Origin: Alicyclobacillus contaminans DSM 17975
GTDB lineage: Bacteria > Bacillota > Bacilli > Alicyclobacillales > Alicyclobacillaceae
NCBI RefSeq assembly: GCF_000429525.1
Contig: NZ_KE386913.1
Coordinates: 6,186-64,314 of the forward strand
Reading direction: 5' to 3'
DNA: 58,129 bases
The translations under genes were made by a program, and so were the position numbers. Shown piece after piece: positions 8,700 to 16,042 of the stretch. The notes under the pieces are model-generated. The model was not told where the DNA came from and made no database searches. It saw nothing but the letters and a program-made list of their open reading frames with translations. Each line of letters starts with the position of its first letter. Positions within the stretch are counted from its first letter, which is position 1.

Positions 8700-9680
8700 T
8701 CAAATCGGCAGCCGCAGTTGCTCCGATGGACGGTCATCGCTGTTCATCGGCGGTAGGATGGCCTGATCCGGCTGTATCCTCGGCGGTAAAGGACGCTCGC
8801 CATACCGCAGCGTCGGGACTCCGTGCTTCAACATCAAGCCTCGGGCGCGCTGCATCACGCGTTCGGCGTAGCTGCGGGGAGGGTATGCCTGCTTGTACAA
8901 CTGCTCAAGGCGCGGGGCCACGTCCGGGTAATGGCGGGCCACCGTTTGCAGAAACCAGGGTTTCACGTCGTCCGCCAACCGCAGCAGGGAGGGAACCACA
9001 AAAGTGGCACCGTGCGCCTTGGCGGCGCCAATCACCGCTTCCAGGTCCTCGTCAGAATCGGTCAGGTAGGGCACGATGGGGGCGACGAAGACGCCGGCAG
9101 GCAGTCCGTGGCGCACCAGTTCGCGCACGGCCTCGAGGCGCTTCATCGGCGCGGGCGACGCCGGTTCGAGTTTGCGCCAGATGTCTTTGTTGAGTGTGTG
9201 CACGCTCAGTTGGATGGACACCACGTTCATCTGCTGCAACAGGGGAATGTCCCGCAGAATCAGCGGCGAGCGCGTGGTCACTGTCACGGGCACCTGATAC
9301 CGCGCCAATACCATCAAACACCGCCGCGTCAACTCGCATCTGGCTTCCACCGGTTGATACGGATCTGTGGCCGTGCCAATCGCCACGCGCCCGATGTGCA
9401 CAGCGAGCGCCTGCAGGTCGTTGTGAAACCGCTTGGCCATCCTCTTCAACTGCGCCTCCAGGGCCTCCGGCGCGTTTGCCTTTACGAAAATGTGCGTCTG
9501 AAACGTATCGTCCGCAGTCAGCCCCATATAGGAATGGGTGGAGCGGGCGTAGCAGAAGCTGCAGCCATGCGTGCAGCCCCGATATGGATTGAGCGACCAT
9601 TCAAACGGCATGCTCGGCGCCGTGACCCGGTTCATCACCTGTTTGGCGCGCATTTCTTCAAACTCCGGTCCTCGCCGCAT
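8700..9680 (-). CDS. SplB-like radical SAM protein
   Basis: A 326-residue radical SAM protein of the SplB/COG1533 group. The [4Fe-4S] cysteines are C36, C40 and C43 in RGCTHGCSFCYAR. The lead-in PFEWSLNPYRG and the following GTATDPYQPVE and APIVPYLTD segments are typical of this group. It is related to spore photoproduct lyase but lacks clear evidence for that activity, and many members are uncharacterised. It starts at ATG 9680 behind GAGGGGCGAAAG and has its own promoter (9729-9757). It converges on jetD and is probably monocistronic. The family call is firm; the substrate is unknown. Confidence 0.8.
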   Translation of the reverse strand: MRRGPEFEEMRAKQVMNRVTAPSMPFEWSLNPYRGCTHGCSFCYARSTHSYMGLTADDTFQTHIFVKANAPEALEAQLKRMAKRFHNDLQALAVHIGRVAIGTATDPYQPVEARCELTRRCLMVLARYQVPVTVTTRSPLILRDIPLLQQMNVVSIQLSVHTLNKDIWRKLEPASPAPMKRLEAVRELVRHGLPAGVFVAPIVPYLTDSDEDLEAVIGAAKAHGATFVVPSLLRLADDVKPWFLQTVARHYPDVAPRLEQLYKQAYPPRSYAERVMQRARGLMLKHGVPTLRYGERPLPPRIQPDQAILPPMNSDDRPSEQLRLPI

Positions 9681-9728
9681 CTTTCGCCCCTCTTCCCGTT
9701 AAGAACTCGAACACACGTTCGTATTCAT

Positions 9729-9757
9729 ACTGTAATACGGAATCGGGACGGGTGCAA
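9729..9757 (-). promoter_or_regulatory. SigA-type promoter for the radical SAM gene
   Basis: On the minus strand, TTGCAC (9757-9752) and TACAGT (9734-9729) are separated by 17 bases. They lie about 50 bases before the start codon and just downstream of the psuG terminator, so the gene is transcribed separately from psuG. Confidence 0.6.
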
Positions 9758-9760
9758 CTC

Positions 9761-9805
9761 AAAACAAGAGCGTGTGAGGACGATCCGTTCGTGCTCACAC
9801 GCTCT
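9761..9805 (-). terminator. Intrinsic terminator of the psuK-psuG operon
   Basis: A 12-bp perfect stem, AGAGCGTGTGAG paired with CTCACACGCTCT (9767-9778 and 9794-9805), is followed on the minus strand by TTGTTTT. It lies about 45 bases past the psuG stop. Confidence 0.85.
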
Positions 9806-9851
9806 GCGCGCCGCGCTGGTCGTCCGGACCGGCACGGCGTGTCAGGCTGCA

Positions 9852-10793
9852 TCAAGCCGTCTGTGATTTGGCGAGCTCCACCGCCAGCTGTGCGCCGAGG
9901 TGCGCGTTGTTCTTGACGAGCGCCACGTTGGTCTCGAGGCTCTTTCCGCCCGTGAGTTCCTTGATTTTGTCGAGGAGGAACGGGGTGACGGCTTTCCCGT
10001 GGATGTGCTTGGCTTCCGCCTCCTGCAGGGCCTCGGCAATCACGGATTCCATGTCCGCGGCGTTCATCGCCGCGTCCTCCGGCACCGGATTGGCGATGAC
10101 CGTGCCGCCCTGTAAGCCGAGCGCCCATTTGGTCCGCAGAAACACAGCGATGTCCGCGGGGGTTTCCAGTGAAAAGTTGGTGGGAAACCCGCTGGTGCGG
10201 CTGTAGAAAGCAGGGAACTCGTCCGTCCGGTATCCCACCACAGGCACGCCGTGCGTCTCCAGGTACTCGAGGGTGAGTCCCAGATCCAGAATCGACTTGG
10301 CTCCGGCGCACACCACCGCGACGTTGGTCTGGGCCAATTCCATCAAATCGGCCGAGATGTCCATCGTTCGCTCGGCGCCGCGATGCACGCCGCCAATGCC
10401 GCCGGTCACAAACACCTCAATACCGGCCAGCCGCGCGCAGATCATGGTCGCCGCCACTGTGGTCGCGCCATGGCGGCCCTGCGACAGCACGTAGGCGAGG
10501 TCTCTTCGGCTGACTTTGGCGATGCTGTCGCGGTTTTCCGGGCGTCCGAGAAATTCCAGATCATCGTCGGACAAGCCGACGCGGATGCGTCCGTTGAGGA
10601 TGGCGATGGTGGCGGGCACCGCTCCGTGGCTGCGCACAATCGCCTCGACCTCGCGCGCCGTTTGCACATTGGTGGGATACGGCATGCCGTGCGAGATGAT
10701 GGTCGACTCCAGCGCCACAATCGGTTGACCGGCCGCTTTGGCCGCCTTCACTTCGTCTGAAAAACTGAGCCATGTTTCCAACGTCAGGTTCAT
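9852..10793 (-). CDS. psuG: Pseudouridine-5'-phosphate glycosidase
   Basis: PsuG splits pseudouridine 5'-phosphate into uracil and ribose 5-phosphate, breaking the C-C glycosidic bond so that pseudouridine from RNA turnover can be reused. The 313-residue protein has the family core: [15 protein letters not shown] with the catalytic Glu, AKVSRRDL with the active-site Lys, [24 protein letters not shown] and [10 protein letters not shown]. It starts at ATG 10793 behind GAGGAGATGAAG. It lies 12 bases after the kinase gene that makes its substrate, so the two form an operon that ends at the 9761-9805 terminator. Confidence 0.93.
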   Translation of the reverse strand: MNLTLETWLSFSDEVKAAKAAGQPIVALESTIISHGMPYPTNVQTAREVEAIVRSHGAVPATIAILNGRIRVGLSDDDLEFLGRPENRDSIAKVSRRDLAYVLSQGRHGATTVAATMICARLAGIEVFVTGGIGGVHRGAERTMDISADLMELAQTNVAVVCAGAKSILDLGLTLEYLETHGVPVVGYRTDEFPAFYSRTSGFPTNFSLETPADIAVFLRTKWALGLQGGTVIANPVPEDAAMNAADMESVIAEALQEAEAKHIHGKAVTPFLLDKIKELTGGKSLETNVALVKNNAHLGAQLAVELAKSQTA

Positions 10794-10805
10794 CTCTTCA
10801 TCTCC

Positions 10806-11918
10806 TCAATCCAGGGACCGAGACTCCGCCAGCCAGGTGTGGGCAAGTTTCGGTGTGATGTCCGTTGCTACGGTTTCCTGCGTGAGCAGGGTGATTCTGG
10901 ATAGCTGCGCGCCAAACCAACAGGCCTGCCGAATGCGCAACGAATGCAGCATGGCGTACGCAAAGCCAGCGACGAACGCGTCTCCAGCGCCGGTGACGTC
11001 GACCGCCTGTACGCGGTCCACCGGCAGGTGCTGGAAGGTGCCCGCCTCGTCCATCCAGGCGACGCCTTCCGCGCCGAGAGTGACCACCACCGTGGCGCAG
11101 CCGCGGCGGAGAAGCGACGTGCAGGCTTGTTGAAGGTCCGCCTCGTCCACCACGGGCAGTCCGGAGATGGCAGCCAACTCGTCCCGGTTGGCAATCAGCG
11201 TTCGGACGCCGTCCAGGCGCTCGGGCAAGCGTTTCGCCTTCGGGCTCGACACAGGCGCCACCACCAGGTGGGTTCCCGTCTCGGCCGCCGCCGATATGAC
11301 GAACGCGAGACTGTCCGAGGGCAGGTTGGTATCCACCACCGTCACGGCGCACTGGGCCATGACGCGAACCTTCGGCGCCAAGCGATCCACCGTGAACCGG
11401 TCGTAAATCTCCATGTCGGCAAGGGCAACGGCCAGGTTTCCGTCCGCGTCGAGCACGGCTGTGTACGTCCCGGTCCGAGCGTCGGACGTTTGAATCGTTT
11501 GTCCGACATCCACGCCAAGCCCGCGGACGTGCGCCAACAGCGCCTCCCCTTCCTTATCGTCGCCCACCATCGTCACGAGCGCGGGCGGCAGTCCGAGGCG
11601 CGCCAGGTTTTCCGCCACATTTCTCGCCACGCCACCGTGGGATTCCACCACCTCGGCGGGATTCGACGTACCGTACACGAGTGGCGCGCGGGTCTGAAGC
11701 TTGCGGTCGACGTTCGCGCCGCCGATGCACAGAACACCGCGCCGTTCCGGAAACACGTACGCGCGGCCGAGGATTTCCCCGTCCCGCATCAGGGCTGAGA
11801 TGTGAGCGGCCACGGCGGATCGGGAGATCTGAAACCGGTCAGCCAGCTCTCGCTGCGAGATGAACGGATTTTCACGAATGCACTGCAGGATGTCCAGCCG
11901 TTTGTCCGGATGGGGCAT
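10806..11918 (-). CDS. psuK: PfkB-family pseudouridine kinase with N-terminal winged helix
   Basis: A PfkB sugar kinase that, given its partner psuG, most likely phosphorylates pseudouridine. Residues about 10-55 are a winged-helix DNA-binding domain (FISQRELADRFQISRSAVAAH). The kinase follows: VLCIGGANVDRKL, the GGVARNVAENLARLG site and the anion-hole motif DVTGAGDAFVAGF with the catalytic Asp. The frame extends to 11939, but ATG 11918 directly follows GGGAGGTGA, giving 370 aa. The DNA-binding domain makes this a bifunctional enzyme-regulator. The palindrome upstream (11941-11979) is the natural target, so autoregulation is inferred. Confidence 0.85.
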   Translation of the reverse strand: MPHPDKRLDILQCIRENPFISQRELADRFQISRSAVAAHISALMRDGEILGRAYVFPERRGVLCIGGANVDRKLQTRAPLVYGTSNPAEVVESHGGVARNVAENLARLGLPPALVTMVGDDKEGEALLAHVRGLGVDVGQTIQTSDARTGTYTAVLDADGNLAVALADMEIYDRFTVDRLAPKVRVMAQCAVTVVDTNLPSDSLAFVISAAAETGTHLVVAPVSSPKAKRLPERLDGVRTLIANRDELAAISGLPVVDEADLQQACTSLLRRGCATVVVTLGAEGVAWMDEAGTFQHLPVDRVQAVDVTGAGDAFVAGFAYAMLHSLRIRQACWFGAQLSRITLLTQETVATDITPKLAHTWLAESRSLD

Positions 11919-11940
11919 GGGGTCACCTCCCAGGCTCACT

Positions 11941-11979
11941 GAATAACACTTGTTAGTTCATTATAAACAATTGTTATTC
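11941..11979 (-). promoter_or_regulatory. Palindromic operator around the psuK-psuG -10 element
   Basis: GAATAACACTTGTT (11941-11954) and AACAATTGTTATTC (11966-11979) are inverted repeats matching at 13 of 14 positions. Between them, on the minus strand, is a perfect -10 box TATAAT (11965-11960). No good -35 is present. A protein bound here would cover the promoter, fitting repression by the winged-helix domain of the first gene product. Confidence 0.7.
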
Positions 11980-12041
11980 AGAACGCACGTCTGATGCCGA
12001 GGTGGGCGGGGGGATGTTCCGCGACGAGGTTGTGGAGACGT

Positions 12042-12069
12042 AAAAAAATCAGGACGGTTTCCCGTCCTG
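12042..12069 (-). terminator. Intrinsic terminator of fdhA
   Basis: AGGACGG and CCGTCCT form a 7-bp stem around a four-base GAAA loop (12051-12068), followed on the minus strand by ATTTTTTT. It lies 20 bases past the fdhA stop. Confidence 0.85.
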
Positions 12070-12088
12070 GCGATGCATGCCCTGCACT

Positions 12089-13342
12089 TCAGCCGTTCAC
12101 GAACTCCGCCACGTGGTCGGGGTGGCGTTTACGGACCAGGCCGTGCGGATCGATCACGAATTTGCGGGCCACGCCCTGGTCGAAGTCGCGGTAGCCCTCC
12201 TGGGCGTGGTCGAGGTCGATGATGGTCGCGTTGACCGCCTTGGCGATGTTCGCCCGTCCGCTGAGGATGGCGTTCATCAATTGCCGGTGGTAGCGCATGA
12301 CCGGCGTCTGGCCCGTGACGAAGGAGTGCGCCTTTGCCCAGCCGAGACCAATGCGGATTTTCAGCGATCCGATTTTCGCGTCTTCGTCCTGCGCCCCCGG
12401 ATCTCCGGTCACATACAGCCCGGGAATCCCCAACCGGCCGCCGGCTCGGGTGACCTGCATGATGGAGTTGAGCACCGTGGCGGGAGCCTCGGTGTGGTTC
12501 TTGCCGTGGCCGTGCGCTTCGAAGCCCACGCAGTCCACCGCGCAGTCGACTTCCGGAACGCCGAGAATCTGTTCAATCTGTTCGCCGAGGTCGTCGTGCT
12601 CGCTCAGGTTGATGGTTTCGCAGCCGAAACTGCGGGCCTGCTCCAGCCGTTTGGCGTTCAAGTCGCCCACAATGACCACGGACGCGCCGAGCAGTTGGGC
12701 GGCGTGTGCCGCGGCCAGGCCGACCGGTCCGGCGCCGGCGATGTACACGGTCGATCCGGTCGTGACGCCGGCACTGACCACGCCGTGGTAGCCGGTGGGG
12801 AAGATATCGGAGAGCATGGTCAGGTCGAGGATTTTTTCCAATGCCTGGTCCTTATCCGGGAACTTGAGCAGCTGGAAGTCGGCGTACGGTACCATGACGT
12901 ACTCCGCCTGCCCGCCGACCCAGCCTCCCATGTCCACGTACCCGTAGGCGGAGCCGGGACGGTCGGGATTGACGTTCAGGCAGATGTGGGTGTCGCCGGT
13001 TTTGCAGTTGCGGCACCGGCCGCAGGCGATGTTGAAAGGCACGGAGACGAGGTCGCCCTTCTTGATGAATTCCACATCGCGCCCGATTTCAATAACCTCG
13101 CCGGTGATCTCGTGGCCCAGCACCAACCCCTCGGGGGCAGTGGTCCGGCCGCGGACCATGTGTTGGTCGCTGCCGCAGATGTTGGTCGAAATCACTTTCA
13201 GAATCACGCCGTGCTCGCACTTGCGGCCGACATTCAGCGGATTGACGCCGGGGCCGTCCTTCAGCACCAATTCCGGATAATCAATGGTTTCCACCCCGAC
13301 TCGTCCTGGTCCTTTGTACACCACAGCCCGATTCCCTGGCAT
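12089..13342 (-). CDS. fdhA: Glutathione-independent formaldehyde dehydrogenase
   Basis: A zinc-dependent medium-chain dehydrogenase of the FdhA type, which oxidises formaldehyde to formate (in some members by dismutation) with tightly bound NAD. Catalytic zinc ligands lie in NICGSDQHM and GHEITGEV. The structural-zinc cysteines are in CGRCRNCKTGDTHIC. The NAD site is YIAGAGPVGLAAAHAA. The long GSAYGYVDMGGWVGGQ segment is typical of this family rather than ordinary alcohol dehydrogenases. ATG 13342, with GGAGGTGG upstream, gives 417 aa; the frame extends to 13366. It is divergent from a PucR-type regulator, which may control it. Confidence 0.9.
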   Translation of the reverse strand: MPGNRAVVYKGPGRVGVETIDYPELVLKDGPGVNPLNVGRKCEHGVILKVISTNICGSDQHMVRGRTTAPEGLVLGHEITGEVIEIGRDVEFIKKGDLVSVPFNIACGRCRNCKTGDTHICLNVNPDRPGSAYGYVDMGGWVGGQAEYVMVPYADFQLLKFPDKDQALEKILDLTMLSDIFPTGYHGVVSAGVTTGSTVYIAGAGPVGLAAAHAAQLLGASVVIVGDLNAKRLEQARSFGCETINLSEHDDLGEQIEQILGVPEVDCAVDCVGFEAHGHGKNHTEAPATVLNSIMQVTRAGGRLGIPGLYVTGDPGAQDEDAKIGSLKIRIGLGWAKAHSFVTGQTPVMRYHRQLMNAILSGRANIAKAVNATIIDLDHAQEGYRDFDQGVARKFVIDPHGLVRKRHPDHVAEFVNG

Positions 13343-13394
13343 GGATGCCACCTCCGAAAGCCACAATTTGTGATACTCTTTTCTCGGAGAATTC

Positions 13395-13423
13395 TATAAA
13401 ATAACGGCCTTGGAATGATTGAA
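13395..13423 (-). promoter_or_regulatory. Candidate fdhA promoter
   Basis: On the minus strand, TTCAAT (13423-13418) and TTTATA (13400-13395) are separated by 17 bases, about 50 bases upstream of the fdhA start. Both hexamers are imperfect. Confidence 0.4.
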
Positions 13424-13550
13424 AGCGGTTACTTTCAGGCATCTGCATAACCTTTCTTGTGCATGGATACAACGCTCGTTTGGATGCGGGCTGGGCTGCC
13501 GCCGCCGGACCGCCGGGGGACGGCGGACAGCGGGGAAAGGAGGGGTTGGG

Positions 13551-14696
13551 ATGCGAGAGTTGGTGCCTTCGAGCGGAGGAAACAGGCGGTCGGACGCACA
13601 TTTCTCCACCCTGCGGCGCGGGGAGACGCTGTTGGCGGAACTGGACCGTACGTTGCAGGCGCTGCGCGAGCGGTTTCCGGACGTGCCGATGGTGCTGGAG
13701 GATCCGTATGGGGTGCCCGTTCGTGCACTGGGAGGGGCGGCGGAAGGCGAGCGGAACACATTCGCATGGCACTGCATTCCGCTCACGTTGAACGGTCGAT
13801 GGTTTGGCTGCATTCGCTGCGCTGGGCCGATGGTGACCCTGGGAAGCGCGGATGTGGCGCCGATTGTCCTCATGCTCAGCGAGTTGGAGCGCTGGTTGCA
13901 GACGGAGGGGGAGCGCCGCGGGGAGAAGATTCAGAAGCTGTTGGCGGAGGGGGTCACGGCGGAGGTGGAGCATCTGCTCACCCTATGCGGCCTGCCTGCG
14001 GCATCGGCGTACACGCTGGTCGGCTTGGAATTGGCGGCGGGGCCGGATCGATTCCTGTACATGGATGTGCTGCGGATGTTCATGCTGGTGCGCATGTGGC
14101 GGTACCGCCCGACCATGGATTTTGTGGCATTTCGCAGTGGCGGGCTGGTGGGCATTTTTCCGGACAGCGCAGCCGAGGCGTGGGAGCGTCAACTGGAAAT
14201 GTGGATGGGAGAATGGCAGACGTATCAGGCGCATGCCGGCATGCAGCCGCCGCTGGCCGTGCGGGGATGCGTGACCTCGGTGGCCACGGTGCACGAGCTC
14301 GACCAGGCGGTGCGCGACATCGACGCCACGCTGCAATTCGCGGAACGCGCCTGTGTGACCGGCGTAGTGCGGCCGCGGAGGCACAGCGGATTGACGTCGC
14401 TGCTGCTGCAGTTGTCGGAGGAGCAGGTGTACGAGTGGGTGTACCGCACATTAGGCCCGATATTGGCGCTGGAACACGCCGATCTGCTGAAGACGTTGCG
14501 CCTCTACCTGTTACTCAATCAGAACGTGACCCACGCGGCCAAGGCCCTGTTCATCCATCGCAACACGCTGATGTATCGCTTGAAGCATATTGAGGAACTG
14601 CTGGGCATGAATCTGCGAAACACCGCGGAGTTGTCGACTGTGTGGGCCGCGTTGGAGGGGCTGGAACTTTTATCATCGCGGGGACACCCGCTGTGA
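13551..14696 (+). CDS. PucR-type transcriptional regulator
   Basis: A 381-residue regulator with the C-terminal PucR/CdaR helix-turn-helix: LLKTLRLYLLLNQNVTHAAK then LFIHRNTLMYRLKHIEELLG (about residues 318-357). The middle resembles the GGDEF-like sensor region of this family. The N-terminal 150 residues are unassigned. The reading frame begins at 13419, but ATG 13551 directly follows GGAAAGGAGGGG, so the first 44 codons are not translated. It is divergent from fdhA, with about 200 bases between the two starts. Control of formaldehyde oxidation is a reasonable guess but unproven. Confidence 0.75.
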   Translation: MRELVPSSGGNRRSDAHFSTLRRGETLLAELDRTLQALRERFPDVPMVLEDPYGVPVRALGGAAEGERNTFAWHCIPLTLNGRWFGCIRCAGPMVTLGSADVAPIVLMLSELERWLQTEGERRGEKIQKLLAEGVTAEVEHLLTLCGLPAASAYTLVGLELAAGPDRFLYMDVLRMFMLVRMWRYRPTMDFVAFRSGGLVGIFPDSAAEAWERQLEMWMGEWQTYQAHAGMQPPLAVRGCVTSVATVHELDQAVRDIDATLQFAERACVTGVVRPRRHSGLTSLLLQLSEEQVYEWVYRTLGPILALEHADLLKTLRLYLLLNQNVTHAAKALFIHRNTLMYRLKHIEELLGMNLRNTAELSTVWAALEGLELLSSRGHPL

Positions 14697-14797
14697 TGGG
14701 AGGCATGCGTGGACCTGGCCGGGCCGCGGGCGGAGGCGTGAGTCTCGCCACTCGATTCCGCCCGCCGCCGGTCGGCCTCAATCCATCATGGCTGGGG

Positions 14798-15274
14798 TCA
14801 TCCCCCGTAGAAGAGTCCGGTTTCCTGCAGCGTCATCGGGTTGCCCGAGCGGTGTACGCCAGCGTCTACCACTTCTCCGATGTACACCACGTGGTCGCCC
14901 TGGTCGTACTCGTGCACCACTTTGCACTCAAACCAGGACAGCGCGTCCTTCAGGATGGGGCTGCCGGTGGTCTGCGTGTAGAATTCGACGTCGCCAAACT
15001 TGTTGCCGACGCGGGAGACGGGTTTGAAAAACGCGAACGCCAAATCCTTCTGTCCGCTCTCAAGCACGTTCACCGAAAACACGCCACTCTCGTGGATCCC
15101 TTCGGTGGACGTGGTCCCTTTCTTCGCCGCAATCGCGACCAGCGGCGGCGAGAACGACGTCTGCGTCACCCAGTTGCCGGTGAACGCGTTGACATCGTCG
15201 CCCACCTTGGTGCCAATCACGTACAGACCGTAGGAGATGCCTCGCAGCGCGGTTTTCTTCGCTTGTTCGTCCAT
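14798..15274 (-). CDS. Flavin reductase-like FMN-binding protein
   Basis: A 158-residue protein of the DIM6/NTAB flavin reductase family, which bind FMN in a split barrel and often supply reduced flavin to monooxygenases. The family features are ISYGLYVIGTK near the start, NAFTGNWVTQTSFSPPLVAIA in the FMN site, GVFSVNVL and GDHVVYIGEV. The start is ATG 15274. It converges with the PucR-type gene, about 100 bases away, and no terminator-like structure is obvious between them. It has no monooxygenase neighbour, so its partner cannot be named from context. Confidence 0.8.
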   Translation of the reverse strand: MDEQAKKTALRGISYGLYVIGTKVGDDVNAFTGNWVTQTSFSPPLVAIAAKKGTTSTEGIHESGVFSVNVLESGQKDLAFAFFKPVSRVGNKFGDVEFYTQTTGSPILKDALSWFECKVVHEYDQGDHVVYIGEVVDAGVHRSGNPMTLQETGLFYGG

Positions 15275-15484
15275 GTGCAACGCCCCTTCGCTCGTGATCT
15301 ATCGAAACGTGGAGTGAACCTTCCAATCATGATGATATCGAACTTGCGGCGCGATTCAAACCGGGCGTCGCCCTCGCGCTTCATCGGGTGCGCAAAGACA
15401 CCCTGTCGTTGTGGAAATTTTCGCTTTACTTTTACCCTGCTCTGTATTAAGATGAGTCACAATCAAAGGATCGAAGATACGCAC

Positions 15485-15772
15485 AAACACGAGGAACGGG
15501 AGCAGTAGGGCGTTCGCACCGGTTCAGAGAGCTGCGGTTCGCTGCGACGCAGTCCGGTGCACCACCGAACTCGCCCGGGAGTGGCAAGGTGGAACGTGAT
15601 TCCAGTATACCTTGACGTTTGCCCGCGTTACGGGAGCCGCCATCGGAAGCGGCGCAAAGGGGATGTCGCGTAGGAGAACCGCAAGGTTTAGTTCCGGATG
15701 CGATGTCAACAAGAGTGGTACCGCGGCAGTCACGGACTGATCGTCTCTTGAGAGAAGATCAAGTCCGTTTTT
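15485..15772 (+). promoter_or_regulatory. First T-box riboswitch of leuA
   Basis: A T-box leader senses uncharged tRNA and controls a terminator/antiterminator switch. The antiterminator core AAGAGTGGTACCGCGG is at 15711-15726. The terminator is at 15733-15772 (CGGACTGATC pairing with GATCAAGTCCG, then five T). Stem I is recognisable upstream: AGTA (15504-15507), AGAGAGCTG (15526-15534), and GGGCG (15508-15512) pairing with CGCCC (15572-15576). A CTC triplet at 15570-15572 is a possible leucine specifier, which fits the leuA target but is not certain. A second leader follows. Confidence 0.85.
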
Positions 15773-15774
15773 CA

Positions 15775-15962
15775 TTTCTGGGACGAGGATATCCGCTAGA
15801 ATCCGTTCCTGGACCGCCGCCGTCACTCCTCCCGTTTGCGTGGCCGCAATCCGGTGGCGGGCGGAGCGGGCCTTCTTTGCGAAGGCCAACAAGAGTGGTA
15901 CCGCGGTGCGGCGGATGAAACGGCCCATCGTCTCTTTCGGGAGTCGATGCGGCCGTTTTCTT
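15775..15962 (+). promoter_or_regulatory. Second, compact T-box riboswitch of leuA
   Basis: A second antiterminator core, AAGAGTGGTACCGCGG, is at 15891-15906 and is identical to the first. Its terminator is at 15920-15960 (ACGGCCCATCG pairing with CGATGCGGCCGT, then TTTTCTTT). Only about 118 bases separate the first terminator from this core, so stem I must be short. GGGACGAGGA (15779-15788) can pair with the TCACTCCTCCC segment (15823-15833), which contains a CTC triplet at 15826-15828. The specifier call is tentative. leuA starts 80 bases after the terminator. Confidence 0.75.
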
Positions 15963-16042
15963 TCTGGGCCAAGCGTCGCGGGACCGGCGTCGATGCATCG
16001 GTGGTGTGTCAGAAGTTTCGAAAACACAGGGAGGCGGTTCAG

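Noticed and set aside
8726-9866. Long plus-strand open frames opposite the radical SAM gene
   Set aside because: They are antisense shadows of a clearly coding minus-strand gene with a full family match.
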